Shown here: one piece after another, positions 34,098 through 43,310 of the stretch
Layout: every line of letters starts with the position of its first letter
How positions within the stretch are numbered: position 1 is the stretch's first letter
NCBI RefSeq assembly: GCF_014192225.1
Contig: NZ_JACHXS010000001.1
Location: 460,440 to 524,439 of the forward strand
Source of the DNA: Pseudoduganella umbonata
GTDB taxonomy: Bacteria > Pseudomonadota > Gammaproteobacteria > Burkholderiales > Burkholderiaceae_D
Direction of reading: 5' to 3'
Length of the DNA stretch: 64,000 nt
Made by a program: the position numbers and the translations under genes
Notes under the pieces: model-generated
Told to the model about the DNA's origin: nothing
What the model saw: the letters and a program-made list of their open reading frames with translations, nothing else
Databases searched by the model: none

Positions 34098-37000
34098 ATG
34101 CCTATTGCCACGACGCTCGTTCCCAGGATCCTTCACGCCGCAGCGCACCGGCTTCCGGCCGCCGTCACGCTGCTCGCCATGGCCGGTGCCGTGCTTGCCG
34201 TCCCCGTCACCGAGCAGCGCTACCTGTCAGGCACCGGGCCGGCCACCGCGGTGCCGTGGGAATTCAAGGTGTCCGACGGGCGGCGCGCCGGTGCCTGGGG
34301 CACCATCCCGGTGCCGTCGAACTGGGAACTGCAGGGTTTCGGCGGTTACGATTACGGCGAGGGCGACAAGCGATTCACGGAAGTGGGGCACTACCGGCTG
34401 AAGTTCGCCGTGCCGCCGGCATGGAAAGGGCGCGCCATCCGGCTGGTGTTCGAGGGGGCGATGACGGAAACCACCGTGCGCGTGAATGGCGTGCAGGCAG
34501 GCGAGCCGCATGTGGGCGGCTTTTATCGCTTCGGCTACGACATCACGGAGCTGGTCCGGCATGCGGGCGACAACGTGCTCGAAGTGGATGTGAGCAAGAA
34601 GGCTACCGACCCGCTGACCGACAAGGCCGAACGGCGTGGCGATTACTGGGTATTTGGCGGCATCTTCCGCCCTGTGTGGCTGGAGGCGGCGCCTGCCCGG
34701 TCGATTGCGCATGCCGCCATCGATGCGCGCGCCGACGGCAGCCTGGCGGCGACGGTGACGGTGGCGGGCGCAGTGCCCGGTGCCACCGTGGAAGCGCAGG
34801 TGCTCGATGCGGCGGGCAAGCCGGTGGGCCAGCCGTTCCGCGCCGCGGTGGACGGGGCGGGTACGCCGGTGAAACTGGGTGCGGCCTTCGCAAAGCCGCG
34901 CCTGTGGTCGGCCGAGACGCCGAACCTGTACTCGCTGCGCCTGACACTGCGCCAGGGCGACAAGGCGCTGCACGCCACCACCGAGCGTTTCGGCTTCCGG
35001 ACCTTCGAGGTGCGCAAGGGCGACGGGCTGTACCTGAACGGGCGCAAGATCGTCATCAAGGGCGTCAATCGGCACAGCTTCCGGCCGGGGACGGGCCGCG
35101 CGCTCGACCCGGAGGATAACTATGCCGATGCGCGCCTGATCAAGTCGATGAACATGAACACGGCGCGCATGTCCCACTATCCACCCGACCCGGCGTTCCT
35201 GCGCGCGGCCGACGAAGTGGGGCTGTACGTGATCGACGAGCTGTCCGGCTGGCAGGCCGCGCACGGCACGCCCATCGGCCGCAAGCTGGTGTCCGAGATG
35301 GTGCCGCGCGACGTCAACCACCCCAGCATCCTGTTCTGGGCCAACGGCAACGAGGGCGGCTTCAATCTCGAGCTGGACGGCGAATACCACAAATACGATC
35401 CGCAGAAGCGCCCGGTGATCCACCCGTGGGCGATCTTCGGCGACATCGACACCAAGCACTATCCGAACTGGAAGCTGCTCAACGAGCGGCTGGCGGGACC
35501 GAACCTGTTCATGCCGACGGAGTTCCTGCACGCGCTGTACGACGGCGGCGGCGCGGCCAGCCTGGACGATTACTGGAACGCGATGATGGCCTCGCCGGTC
35601 GGCGTGGGTGGCGTGATCTGGGCACTGAACGACGAAGGCGTGGTGCGCACCGACCAGGGCAACCGCGTCGACCCCTACGGTACCTATGGGCCGGACGGCA
35701 TCGTCGGCCCCGCGCACGAGAAGGAAGGCAGCTATCACGCGGTGCGGCACATCTGGTCGCCCGTGCAATTGGCCGATGCGGTGCTCGACGAGCGCTTCGA
35801 CGGCCGGCTCAAAGTCGACAACCGGTATGACTTCCATGGACTGGACAAGGTGCGCTTCGGCTGGCGGCTGGTGCGCCATCCTGGCCCGTCGGCGGCATCG
35901 ACCGCATCGATTGCTGCAAGCGTGCTGGCGAAGGGCGAGGTTGCCGGGCCGCGCGTCGCGGCACGCGCCAGCGGCACGCTCGACCTGCGGCTGCCGGCCA
36001 ACTGGCGCAGCCACGGGGCCGATGCGCTGGAGGTTTCCGCCACCGGGCCGGACGGCAGCCATCTGTGGACGTGGACGTATCCGGCGGCGGACCTGGCGCT
36101 TCGTTCGGTGCCTGCCGGGGGCAAGGTGGTCGCGGCATCGGCCGCTCCGTCAGCCGGGTCATTGTCCAGTTCTCCACGCGTCGAACAGGCGGGCGAGGGC
36201 ACGCGGCTGGTGGCGGGCGCCATCACGGCCAGCTTCGATGCGGCGGGCCGGTTGCTGGCGCTGAAGAACGGCGACCGTGTGTCGGCGCTGGCCAATGGCC
36301 CGCGCCTGGTCTATGCCCGTCCGGCAAGCGCTGCGGCTGTATCGTGGCTGCCGTTCGAGCGCGAGGATGCCGCGAGCGGGGTGCGCCGGCTGGCCAGTGC
36401 GCAGGTGGCCAGCGTAATCGACATCGCGCCGGACCCTGCCAGGAAGAGCGCGTATGCCCGCTTCAGGCTGGACATCAGCGCCGACGGCCATACCTGGAAG
36501 ACCCTGTTCGACGCTTCACGGCGCCGCTCCGACGGCACCGAGTACCGCTTCCCGCCGCAGCCCGTGCTGGCGGTGCGGCTGTCGCCACCGGTCGACGAAC
36601 ATGGCCAGCCGCTGGCTTTCGGTACGGTGCGGCTGGGCCACGCGGCGCAGCGGTTCCCCGCGGTTGATGGCGCGATGGGCACGGTCACCAGCGGCACCGG
36701 CGCCGGGGCCGACGGCAAGCCCGCGGCATGGCTGGAAGCGGCCAGCGGTGCCGGCATGGACCGCGTACGCTGGACGCTGCACGCCGACGGCGCGCTGCGG
36801 CTCGACTATGCATACCGGCTCGACGGCACGGTGCAGTACCACGGCGTGACGTTCGACCATGCCGAAACGGCGCTGCGCTCGACGCGCTGGCTGGGGCAGG
36901 GGCCGTATCGTGTCTGGAAGAACCGCCTGCACGGGACATGGCTCGGCGTGCACGAAGTGGCGCGCTTCGACCAGCAGCCGGGGGAGACCTTCCGCTATCC

Positions 37001-37286
37001 CGAATCGCAGGGCTTTTATGCCGGCGTGCGCTGGGCGCGGCTGGATACGGCGGCCGGTGCGCTGCTGGTCAGTGCGGCTCAGCCGGACGGCTACCTGCGC
37101 GTGGGCACGCCGCGTATCTCACATGCGAACACAACGGTGGAATTCCCGGCCGGGGACCTGTCGTGGCTGCATGCGATTCCCGCCATCGGCGAGAAATTCA
37201 GCGGCACGGAGGTGCTGGGGCCGGCGGCGGCGTGGCCGGTGGCGAACGGGGAGTATCGGGGAACGATGACCTTCAGGTTCGAGTGA
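34098..37286 (+). CDS. Large secreted GH2 enzyme (LacZ-type beta-galactosidase-like)
   Basis: 1062 residues from the ATG at 34098, giving a signal peptide with hydrophobic core LPAAVTLLAMAGAVLAVPV; an earlier ATG at 34056 is possible. GH2 domains: jelly roll (about 35-200), Ig-like (205-315), TIM barrel (320-600) with acid/base Glu419 in WANGNEGG and nucleophile Glu475 in MPTEFLHAL, then a long C-terminal part. That part includes a discoidin-like insert (about 780-850) and a LacZ small-chain-like beta-sandwich with GQGPYRVWKNRL. Much larger than the other two GH2 enzymes here. Likely acts on galactosidic or similar bonds; specificity is not readable. Confidence 0.87.
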   Translation: MPIATTLVPRILHAAAHRLPAAVTLLAMAGAVLAVPVTEQRYLSGTGPATAVPWEFKVSDGRRAGAWGTIPVPSNWELQGFGGYDYGEGDKRFTEVGHYRLKFAVPPAWKGRAIRLVFEGAMTETTVRVNGVQAGEPHVGGFYRFGYDITELVRHAGDNVLEVDVSKKATDPLTDKAERRGDYWVFGGIFRPVWLEAAPARSIAHAAIDARADGSLAATVTVAGAVPGATVEAQVLDAAGKPVGQPFRAAVDGAGTPVKLGAAFAKPRLWSAETPNLYSLRLTLRQGDKALHATTERFGFRTFEVRKGDGLYLNGRKIVIKGVNRHSFRPGTGRALDPEDNYADARLIKSMNMNTARMSHYPPDPAFLRAADEVGLYVIDELSGWQAAHGTPIGRKLVSEMVPRDVNHPSILFWANGNEGGFNLELDGEYHKYDPQKRPVIHPWAIFGDIDTKHYPNWKLLNERLAGPNLFMPTEFLHALYDGGGAASLDDYWNAMMASPVGVGGVIWALNDEGVVRTDQGNRVDPYGTYGPDGIVGPAHEKEGSYHAVRHIWSPVQLADAVLDERFDGRLKVDNRYDFHGLDKVRFGWRLVRHPGPSAASTASIAASVLAKGEVAGPRVAARASGTLDLRLPANWRSHGADALEVSATGPDGSHLWTWTYPAADLALRSVPAGGKVVAASAAPSAGSLSSSPRVEQAGEGTRLVAGAITASFDAAGRLLALKNGDRVSALANGPRLVYARPASAAAVSWLPFEREDAASGVRRLASAQVASVIDIAPDPARKSAYARFRLDISADGHTWKTLFDASRRRSDGTEYRFPPQPVLAVRLSPPVDEHGQPLAFGTVRLGHAAQRFPAVDGAMGTVTSGTGAGADGKPAAWLEAASGAGMDRVRWTLHADGALRLDYAYRLDGTVQYHGVTFDHAETALRSTRWLGQGPYRVWKNRLHGTWLGVHEVARFDQQPGETFRYPESQGFYAGVRWARLDTAAGALLVSAAQPDGYLRVGTPRISHANTTVEFPAGDLSWLHAIPAIGEKFSGTEVLGPAAAWPVANGEYRGTMTFRFE

Positions 37287-37314
37287 TCGGCTCGAGTGAT
37301 CGGCTCGAGTGATG
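37279..37314 (+). repeat. 13-bp tandem repeat over a stop codon
   Basis: TCGAGTGATCGGC repeats nearly three times beginning inside the last codons of the GH2 gene. Each unit carries an in-frame-capable TGA, so it looks like a small slippage duplication of the gene end. Confidence 0.6.
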
Positions 37315-37328
37315 GACCAGCGAATCAG

Positions 37329-37352
37329 GCCGCGCGGTAGCTACCGCGCGGC
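37329..37352. terminator. Perfect 24-bp palindrome between convergent genes
   Basis: GCCGCGCGGTAG is followed immediately by its exact reverse complement. It lies between the GH2 gene and the convergent hypothetical at 37376, the right place for a shared bidirectional terminator. No T-run. Confidence 0.5.
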
Positions 37353-37375
37353 ACGTGGTGCGCAAGGCGGCGTGC

Positions 37376-37720
37376 TTACTCGTCGAACTCTTCGGCCAGG
37401 TTCTTCCAGCCGCGGCTCTTGGCGAACGCAGCGAACTCTTCCGGTGCCTCCAGCACGATCAGCTTGCTTTCCTGCAGGCCGGCGTCGCTGAGGCCGAAGT
37501 CGGGCCCCTTGTAGCCCAGCGCGCGCAGGCGCTCGACGATCTGCTTGAGCAGCACGCTGTCCTTGTGGCCGCCATCGAGCGGTTTGGCAAAGTCGACGTA
37601 GACGTCGATGATGCCGTAGCCCTCGTCGAAAATACGGATGGCCTTCACGTCGAGCGCGCGGCCGCTGCTGTCGGTGGCCTTGAACGGGCCGGACAGTTCA
37701 ATATCGGAATCGGTAGTCAT
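37376..37720 (-). CDS. Small hypothetical protein
   Basis: 114 residues from the ATG at 37720; a longer frame to 37789 is possible but adds an unlikely N-terminus. Not recognised. The acidic, soluble chain contains IRIFDEGYGIIDVYVDFAKP and LKQIVERLRALGYKGPDFGL, suggesting a compact alpha/beta fold. No signal peptide, no Cys. It is convergent with the large GH2 gene and divergent from the OmpA-like gene at 37880. Confidence 0.6.
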   Translation of the reverse strand: MTTDSDIELSGPFKATDSSGRALDVKAIRIFDEGYGIIDVYVDFAKPLDGGHKDSVLLKQIVERLRALGYKGPDFGLSDAGLQESKLIVLEAPEEFAAFAKSRGWKNLAEEFDE

Positions 37721-37821
37721 GGGCGAAGCATAGCAGGTGGCGCGGGCGGATGGCGCATGTTCCAGGCGCGCGGCCGGTACCGGCGGCATGTTCGCCGCTG
37801 AGTTGCTTTTTGGTTATCTTA

Positions 37822-37849
37822 TTGACATTCCGTCCTAATCCGATAGGCT
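37822..37849 (+). promoter_or_regulatory. Candidate sigma-70 promoter of the 37.9-45.6 kb operon
   Basis: A perfect -35 TTGACA (37822-37827), a 16-bp spacer and a weak -10 TAGGCT (37844-37849) lie about 30 bp ahead of the OmpA-like start codon. No other promoter-like sequence is apparent inside the operon, where gene gaps are at most 13 bp. Confidence 0.4.
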
Positions 37850-37879
37850 GCATGGATCGACACCCGCAGGGAGCGCGCC

Positions 37880-38860
37880 ATGCACTACCGGACGATAGGG
37901 TTTCACCTGCTGCGCATGCTGCTGTGCGTGCTGCTGTTCGGAGGCACCGCCGCGCAGGCGCGTGACGGTTCCTTCCCGATCGCCAACTACCCGGTGCACG
38001 GGACCGAGCTCAGCCCGGTCCAGCTCGATGCGCTGCGCTGGTACGCGGGCAAGCTGGCCGACGAGATCGCCGCCGAGCGGCGTGTCGAAGTGCTGGTGAT
38101 CGGCCATGCCGACCTCGACCAGCGCGGGCGCGACTTTGAAACGGATATCAGCCGGCAGCGCGCCGACAATGGCGTGGCAAAGCTGCGCGAATTCGTCGAC
38201 GAAGAGGCGCGGCGGCGGCAGCTGCCGCCAGCACGCCTGGGCCTGATCGCTTACCGTACCGAGGCACTCGGCACGCGCGAACTGATCTACGAGAAGCCGG
38301 CCAGCGAGCTGCAGCGCCGGGCCAACCGGCGCATCGAGATCGCATGGATGTCGACCACCCCGCCGCCGAAACCGCCCGGCCCTGCCCAGTCGACCGAATT
38401 CGAGATACGGGTCGTCGGCGGCTTCTCCGCGTCGCTGCTGCTGCAGGCCGATAACTACATCTTCCAGATCGTCGACCTGAAGGCCAAAAAGACGGCCTTC
38501 TTCTTCTACACGGCCGGCGGCCTGGGCATTTCGCTGCCAAAGATTCCCGGCCCCGGTTCGATGACGTACGCCGGCCCGCCCACCCGCTTCACGACCACGC
38601 GGTCGGTCGAGCTGCACCAGTTCAACTCGAAAGCGTCGCTGTTCCAGGACCCGGGGGCCACGGCGGGGCCGCTCAGTGCCGCGGGCACGTTCCGGCTGTC
38701 GATCGAGGAGATCATCGATGCCCAGGGGCTGCTGGCGTCGACCCGGCCGGGCATCATCCCGGTCGAGGGCGGCACCGGCTTGCAGATGCCCGGGCTCGGC
38801 TCGGTGACCACCGGGGTGCTGGCGCTGCACAGCGCCATATTCCCCTTCAACGGTTACTGA
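37880..38860 (+). CDS. OmpA-like protein, first gene of the unknown eight-gene operon
   Basis: 326 residues; GGGAG precedes the ATG by six bases. A signal peptide (LLRMLLCVLLFGGTAAQA) sends it to the periplasm. Residues about 50-160 form an OmpA C-terminal-type domain: VLVIGHADLDQRG, SRQRADNGVAKLREFV and a final RRANRRIEIAW, so peptidoglycan binding is plausible. After a Pro-rich linker (TTPPPKPPGPAQ), residues 175-326 make a beta- and Gly-rich domain I do not recognise (FFFYTAGGLGISLPK, VELHQFNSKASLF). No lipobox is seen. It would fix the system described by the downstream genes to the cell wall. Confidence 0.8.
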   Translation: MHYRTIGFHLLRMLLCVLLFGGTAAQARDGSFPIANYPVHGTELSPVQLDALRWYAGKLADEIAAERRVEVLVIGHADLDQRGRDFETDISRQRADNGVAKLREFVDEEARRRQLPPARLGLIAYRTEALGTRELIYEKPASELQRRANRRIEIAWMSTTPPPKPPGPAQSTEFEIRVVGGFSASLLLQADNYIFQIVDLKAKKTAFFFYTAGGLGISLPKIPGPGSMTYAGPPTRFTTTRSVELHQFNSKASLFQDPGATAGPLSAAGTFRLSIEEIIDAQGLLASTRPGIIPVEGGTGLQMPGLGSVTTGVLALHSAIFPFNGY

Positions 38861-38863
38861 GCC

Positions 38864-39544
38864 GTGCACGCGCCCGTCGAGCCAGCGCCTGGCGCCGGGG
38901 CCGGTCCGGACCTGCCCGCCCTGGTCGCCCAGCTCCATGCCATCGATGCGCAAATTGCCCGGCTCGAAGCGGGCGCGCAGGACGAGGCGGCCGCGCAGCT
39001 GGCCAGTGTGCTCGACAGCATCGACGAGATCGAGCAGATGCTCGACGATCTGCAGCAGGCGCGCACGCAGTGGCAGGAAGCGCTGGCCGAAACCGCCGGG
39101 CAGATCGAAACGCTGGTCGAGGAGTTGCAGCAGGAATTCGCGGCGGCGCAGGACAGCGCCGCCGCGCAGGCCGACAACGCGGAGGCCGCCTCGCAGGCAC
39201 TGGAAGACGCGGTGCAGGAACGGCTTGCACAGCTGGTGGACGATGCCGCCGGCCTGTCGAAGGCGGCCGAGCAGTCGTTCGGCGAGGCCATGCGTGGCGT
39301 GTCCGCCGGGACGGAAGAGCTGGGCGACGCTGCCGCTGCGCAGCGGCTGGAGCAGGTGCGCGCCGCCGGCAGCGAAGTGTTCGAGAAACTGAACGGGACC
39401 CTGGACGGGATCGAATCGGCCGGCGTCGGCGCGGCCGCCGACGTCATCGACGTGCTGGACGACATCACGCGGCAGATCGACGACATCGTCCAGGTCATCA
39501 CCGGCATCCGGCCGGCGCTCGACGCGGTCGCCGCGATCGCCTGA
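38864..39544 (+). CDS. Helical coiled-coil protein 1 of the unknown operon
   Basis: 226 residues from a GTG, three bases after the preceding stop. Almost entirely predicted helix, rich in Ala, Glu, Asp and Gln, no Cys, no signal peptide and no membrane segment. Heptad-like runs such as DSIDEIEQMLDDLQQARTQW and ETLVEELQQEFAAAQD suggest a long coiled coil. The C-terminal third (VIDVLDDITRQIDDIVQVIT) is amphipathic. It resembles the cytoplasmic helical hairpin of chemoreceptors only in composition; I see no signalling motif. It is the first of four consecutive genes of similar size and kind. Function unknown. Confidence 0.72.
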   Translation: MHAPVEPAPGAGAGPDLPALVAQLHAIDAQIARLEAGAQDEAAAQLASVLDSIDEIEQMLDDLQQARTQWQEALAETAGQIETLVEELQQEFAAAQDSAAAQADNAEAASQALEDAVQERLAQLVDDAAGLSKAAEQSFGEAMRGVSAGTEELGDAAAAQRLEQVRAAGSEVFEKLNGTLDGIESAGVGAAADVIDVLDDITRQIDDIVQVITGIRPALDAVAAIA

Positions 39545-39550
39545 GCTGCC

Positions 39551-40201
39551 ATGAGCACACCGGCCGCCATCGCCCTGGCCGGCATCGCCGACGAGCTGCG
39601 GCAACTGGCGCAGCACGTGGCCGGGCTGATGCAGGCGCAGCAGACGGCATTGCAGGAGCTGAGCGGGGCGGCGGAACTGATGCGCAGCGAGCTGGACGAA
39701 GCGCGGCAGGCGCTGCAGGAGCGCGCCGGCGACCTGGACGACCGTGCCGAGGCCCTGGCCGAAGCGGACATTGCCGAGGAGCTCGAAGCGGCGGAGACGG
39801 CGCTCGGCGGCCTTGACGGTGCGCTGGACAGGGAAATGGGGAGCGCCTTCCCTGCCACGCTGTCCAGGTTTTCCGACACCTTCGGCGACGCGCACGATGC
39901 CTTGCAGGCCGGTGTGCTGCGCAGCGCGGCGGAGTTGAACCTGGCCGTGGCCGAACGCTTCGAGCGCCTGGCGGAAACCGCCGCGGCACGCTTCTCGCAG
40001 GGCGTGGAACAGGAGGCGCGGGCGCTCTTCACGCAAGTCGAACAGGACATGCGCCGGGAAATCGCCGACAACGTCGTGATGACCCAGGCCAGCGTCGCGA
40101 TCATGGGCGCGGTCGGGCCGCTGGTGCCGCAACTGGTCGCGCTGCGGGCAGCCGTCAGCGTCATCAAGGCTGCGCTGCAGCTGGCGCGCGGCGGATTCTG
40201 A
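39551..40201 (+). CDS. Helical coiled-coil protein 2 of the unknown operon
   Basis: 216 residues, six bases after the previous stop. Helical throughout: QLAQHVAGLMQAQQTALQEL and ELDEARQALQERAGDLDDRA look like coiled coil, and RFERLAETAAARFSQGVEQE continues it. The C-terminal 45 residues are distinctly hydrophobic (VMTQASVAIMGAVGPLVPQL, VALRAAVSVIKAALQLARGG) and could touch or enter a membrane or form a helical bundle core. No Cys and no signal peptide. No known domain recognised. Confidence 0.72.
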   Translation: MSTPAAIALAGIADELRQLAQHVAGLMQAQQTALQELSGAAELMRSELDEARQALQERAGDLDDRAEALAEADIAEELEAAETALGGLDGALDREMGSAFPATLSRFSDTFGDAHDALQAGVLRSAAELNLAVAERFERLAETAAARFSQGVEQEARALFTQVEQDMRREIADNVVMTQASVAIMGAVGPLVPQLVALRAAVSVIKAALQLARGGF

Positions 40202-40214
40202 AGCGGGGGAAGCG

Positions 40215-40925
40215 ATGGCGGACGATCTTGCGGTGTTGCAGGAAACGGTGGCTGCGCTGGACGAGCGCCTGCGGCCGTTGCTGGGGGCGCCGGACGACGG
40301 CGACGATGGACCGGACGGCCTGCTCGACGCGCTGGCCGCCGCGCTGGCGGACCTGAACCAGCAGGTGCAGGAGGGCGCCGACGCCGCACTCGAATGCAGC
40401 GAACGGACACTGGACCAGCTGGCGGCGTGGCAGACCGCGGCCGCGGCGGAGGTGGCCGGCACGGTCGAGGCGCTGGACGGGCTGATCGAGCGGATCGACG
40501 AATTCGCCGATGGCCTGCGCGACGGGACCGGTCAATTCTCCGACGCCTGCGGCGATGCGGCCGGGGAGGTGGCCGATGCGTCGGGGGAGTTTGCCGATGG
40601 GCTGGACCAGGCGGCCCAGGGCGTGCTGCTGGCGCCGCTGACGGAGTCGTTCGCGGGCCGCATCGCCGAGATGGACGCGCTGCAGCGCCAGGCGGTCGAC
40701 GCCTGCGCCGACCGCCTCGAAGAGGCCGCGGGGGAGCTGCAGGCCCTGCTGTCAGCCGCGCTGGCCGATGCCCGCGAAACGCTGTCGGCGGCGATCCGGC
40801 AGTCGGAAGGGGAGCGGGCGGCCACCCAGCCGTTGCTCGACGCCGTGCAGGTCGTCCTCGATCCGCTGCTGGAGCAGGTCGGGCGCGTGACCGGCCTCGC
40901 CGAGGCGGTCGGCATATCCGTGTAA
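40215..40925 (+). CDS. Helical coiled-coil protein 3 of the unknown operon
   Basis: 236 residues. Very acidic (DDGDDGPDG near residue 30) and Ala-rich, with long amphipathic stretches such as ALAAALADLNQQVQEGADAA and VEALDGLIERIDEFADGL. A middle region repeats a short motif: DACGDAAGEV then DASGEFADGL. Three Cys residues. No signal peptide or membrane helix. A GCGGGGGAAG stretch ahead of the ATG provides a ribosome site. Same overall design as its neighbours, suggesting an ancient duplication, although direct identity is low. Function unknown. Confidence 0.72.
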   Translation: MADDLAVLQETVAALDERLRPLLGAPDDGDDGPDGLLDALAAALADLNQQVQEGADAALECSERTLDQLAAWQTAAAAEVAGTVEALDGLIERIDEFADGLRDGTGQFSDACGDAAGEVADASGEFADGLDQAAQGVLLAPLTESFAGRIAEMDALQRQAVDACADRLEEAAGELQALLSAALADARETLSAAIRQSEGERAATQPLLDAVQVVLDPLLEQVGRVTGLAEAVGISV

Positions 40926-40936
40926 CGGGGGAACTC

Positions 40937-41635
40937 ATGGCGGAAGCGGCAGGCATCGACGAAGCGCTGGCACTGGCCCGGGCACTGGCCGATCGCATGG
41001 ATACGCTGGAGCAGGCCGGCGGCGACCCCGGCCGGCCGGGTGTCACGGCGGACCAGCTTGCCGCATTAGCCGGGCGCATCGAGATGCTGCGCGAACGGCT
41101 GCAAGGCGAATGCGCCGCCGTCGCCGACGAAACGGCGGCGGCAGCCGAGGCGCTGGCAGCGGCGGCCGTAGGCGCCGAAGCGGCCATCGGGGACGCCGCC
41201 GGCGAGGCCCGGCAGGCGGCCGCGGCGTTCTCGGAGCGGCTGGTGGAACTGGACGAATCCGCTGCGGCGGTGCTGGCTGCCGGCCGGGAAGACGTGGCCG
41301 GCGTGGCCGGGCGCGCCGCCGCGCAGCTGGCCGACGCTTTGGAGCAGGCCGGTTCGGCATGGCAGGAAACCGCGGGCAAGGCGCAAAGACATGTCGATGG
41401 CTTGCTCGACAGCAGCATGAGCCACCTGCGCGGCGACGCCGACGAGGCGGCGCAGGCCATGCGCGAGCGCCTGCAGCGCTACGCGGCGCTGCAGGCGTCG
41501 ATGGCGGACGTGGTGCGCCGCGTGGACGACACCATCGGGCTGTTCGCGGACTCGATGCAGGCAACCCAGACCGGCCTGAACCTGACCGCCGGCACGCTGA
41601 ACGATATCGTCGGCATCCTTTCCGATGTGGCATGA
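40937..41635 (+). CDS. Helical coiled-coil protein 4 of the unknown operon
   Basis: 232 residues with GGGGGAAC upstream of the ATG. Ala/Glu-rich helices: AGRIEMLRERLQGECAAVAD and DEAAQAMRERLQRYAALQA. The last 40 residues (VVRRVDDTIGLFADSMQATQ, TGLNLTAGTLNDIVGILS) are amphipathic and resemble the ends of coiled-coil proteins 1 and 3. One Cys. Soluble by sequence. It is seven bases ahead of the coiled-coil membrane protein, so interaction with that protein is an easy hypothesis. Function unknown. Confidence 0.72.
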   Translation: MAEAAGIDEALALARALADRMDTLEQAGGDPGRPGVTADQLAALAGRIEMLRERLQGECAAVADETAAAAEALAAAAVGAEAAIGDAAGEARQAAAAFSERLVELDESAAAVLAAGREDVAGVAGRAAAQLADALEQAGSAWQETAGKAQRHVDGLLDSSMSHLRGDADEAAQAMRERLQRYAALQASMADVVRRVDDTIGLFADSMQATQTGLNLTAGTLNDIVGILSDVA

Positions 41636-41642
41636 GACTGCG

Positions 41643-43310
41643 ATGGATACGCTGGACAACCGGGAAGACGCTGGCGCACTGCAGGAAGACATGGCCCGTC
41701 TGCGCCGCGACGCCGCCGCCGAGCGTGCCAGGCTGGCGCGGCGCAGGAGCGACCGCGCCAAGCTGGCCGAGATGGAGCGCCGTGCGCAGGAAGTCGACCC
41801 TGCCGCCCGGCCGGCGGCCGAGCGTCTGGCCGCCTCGCTGCGGCGCCGGCTGGACGACGCCGTCCTGCTCGACGGCGCCGACGATGCGCTGGCCGGCCGC
41901 CTGAAGGAGATCGAGCAGGCGCTGCAGCAGCGCAGCGACGCCCTGGCAGGCCAGCGCAAGCGTAGTGCCGCACCTCCGGCCGGGGCGGACGCGCCGCGGG
42001 ACCGTGCACCGCCGCCGGACCGGGCGCACCAGCGCCGTGTGGAACGGCTGGACGCGGAGCTCGATGCGACGGAGGACGAACTGCGCACCCACCGCAACGA
42101 CTTGCGCACGGACGGCGGCCAGCCCGATGCCGCGCTGGCACCGGCAAGCAACATGGCGCTGCAGCGCATCGACGCACTGGAACTGGACGCGCGGCGGCTG
42201 CTGCAGGCCGCGGCACGCCGGGCGCGGCAACTGCACCTGCAGCGCATCGCCGGCGAGCAACTGCTGCGCCGGCTCGACGAGGGGCTGCCGGCGAGTGCTG
42301 CCGAGCGGATCGAAGCGCTGGGGCGGCACCTGCGCGAGGAGTACGGGCGGACGCTCGCGGAACTGGAGCGGCACTGGACGACCCAGTGGGCCGAGATCGT
42401 GCGGCGCGCGGACGTACTGGTCATCCAGCGGCTGGCATCTACACACGCGATTCCCGATATCGACCCGGATTTCGAGATAGTGTCGTTGCGCGATGCGGAC
42501 CTGGCGGTGCTGGCCAGCTACCTGCGCTTCGAGACATGGCAGCTGATGCAGGCCGCAGCGGTCCGGTTGCCGCGCCGTAGCCGGCAGGCCTTCCTCTGCG
42601 CGCGCGGCGACGCGGCGTCGGGACGTGCGGCGCCCGACGACCTGTTGGTGCCGCCACTGCCGGCCGCCGCGACCCTGGCGCTGGCGCGCAAGGCGGGCGC
42701 GCTCGACGACCTGCAGCCCCTTGGCCGCATCGATGTGTCGCCAGGGGCGCGCTGGCGCCGCGGCGACTATCTTGCCGCCATCGGTCGCTTCGCCAAGGAA
42801 GTCACGCGCGCGCCAATGGCAATACTGGGGCCGCTGGGCTTCCTCACCATGTTCGGCATCTCGATGAATACCGAGCTGAAAGGGTTGGCGAACGAATACT
42901 GGGGCGTAGGCGCGCTGGTGCTCGTGCTTGCCATCCTGGTCTCGGTGTACACGTTCTGGCGAAAATCGATGCTGGCCGAGAAAACCGTGCTGGAGCGGGG
43001 CAAGACGCAGTTGCGCGATCTGCTGCGCAAGCGCGGCGAACTTGCGTGGCAGGAGTGGCGCCAGCAGCTTGCCGACCATGGCGAACGGTCGATCCGGCGC
43101 GCGCTGGCGCTGTTGGCCGAGGCAGCGGCGCCGGCAGGCAACCCGGGCAGCGGTGCCCGGGAACGCCAGCTCGCCGAATCCCAGGTGCGCGATGCGGGCT
43201 CGCTCCTGAAGCGCCTGGAGGCCGGCGCCGCGGCCCTTCGCCGCCTGCGGGAGCGGCGCGTGCCGGAACTGCGTGCGGCATTGCGGGCGCTGGAGGAGGG
43301 CGGGCCATGA
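41643..43310 (+). CDS. Coiled-coil protein with two membrane helices, unknown operon
   Basis: 555 residues from the ATG at 41643; an upstream ATG at 41625 overlaps the previous gene. Residues 1-110 and 125-260 are Arg-rich coiled coil (ERARLARRRSDRAKLAEMER, RVERLDAELDATEDELRTHR) broken by a Pro/Ala linker. A globular stretch follows (DIDPDFEIVSLRDADLAVLA). Two membrane helices lie near residues 392-412 (APMAILGPLGFLTMFGISM) and 422-441 (VGALVLVLAILVSVYTFW). The tail is again coiled coil. No nucleotide-binding motif is seen. Probably the inner-membrane scaffold of the system (inference). The stop overlaps the next gene by ATGA. Confidence 0.75.
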   Translation: MDTLDNREDAGALQEDMARLRRDAAAERARLARRRSDRAKLAEMERRAQEVDPAARPAAERLAASLRRRLDDAVLLDGADDALAGRLKEIEQALQQRSDALAGQRKRSAAPPAGADAPRDRAPPPDRAHQRRVERLDAELDATEDELRTHRNDLRTDGGQPDAALAPASNMALQRIDALELDARRLLQAAARRARQLHLQRIAGEQLLRRLDEGLPASAAERIEALGRHLREEYGRTLAELERHWTTQWAEIVRRADVLVIQRLASTHAIPDIDPDFEIVSLRDADLAVLASYLRFETWQLMQAAAVRLPRRSRQAFLCARGDAASGRAAPDDLLVPPLPAAATLALARKAGALDDLQPLGRIDVSPGARWRRGDYLAAIGRFAKEVTRAPMAILGPLGFLTMFGISMNTELKGLANEYWGVGALVLVLAILVSVYTFWRKSMLAEKTVLERGKTQLRDLLRKRGELAWQEWRQQLADHGERSIRRALALLAEAAAPAGNPGSGARERQLAESQVRDAGSLLKRLEAGAAALRRLRERRVPELRAALRALEEGGP

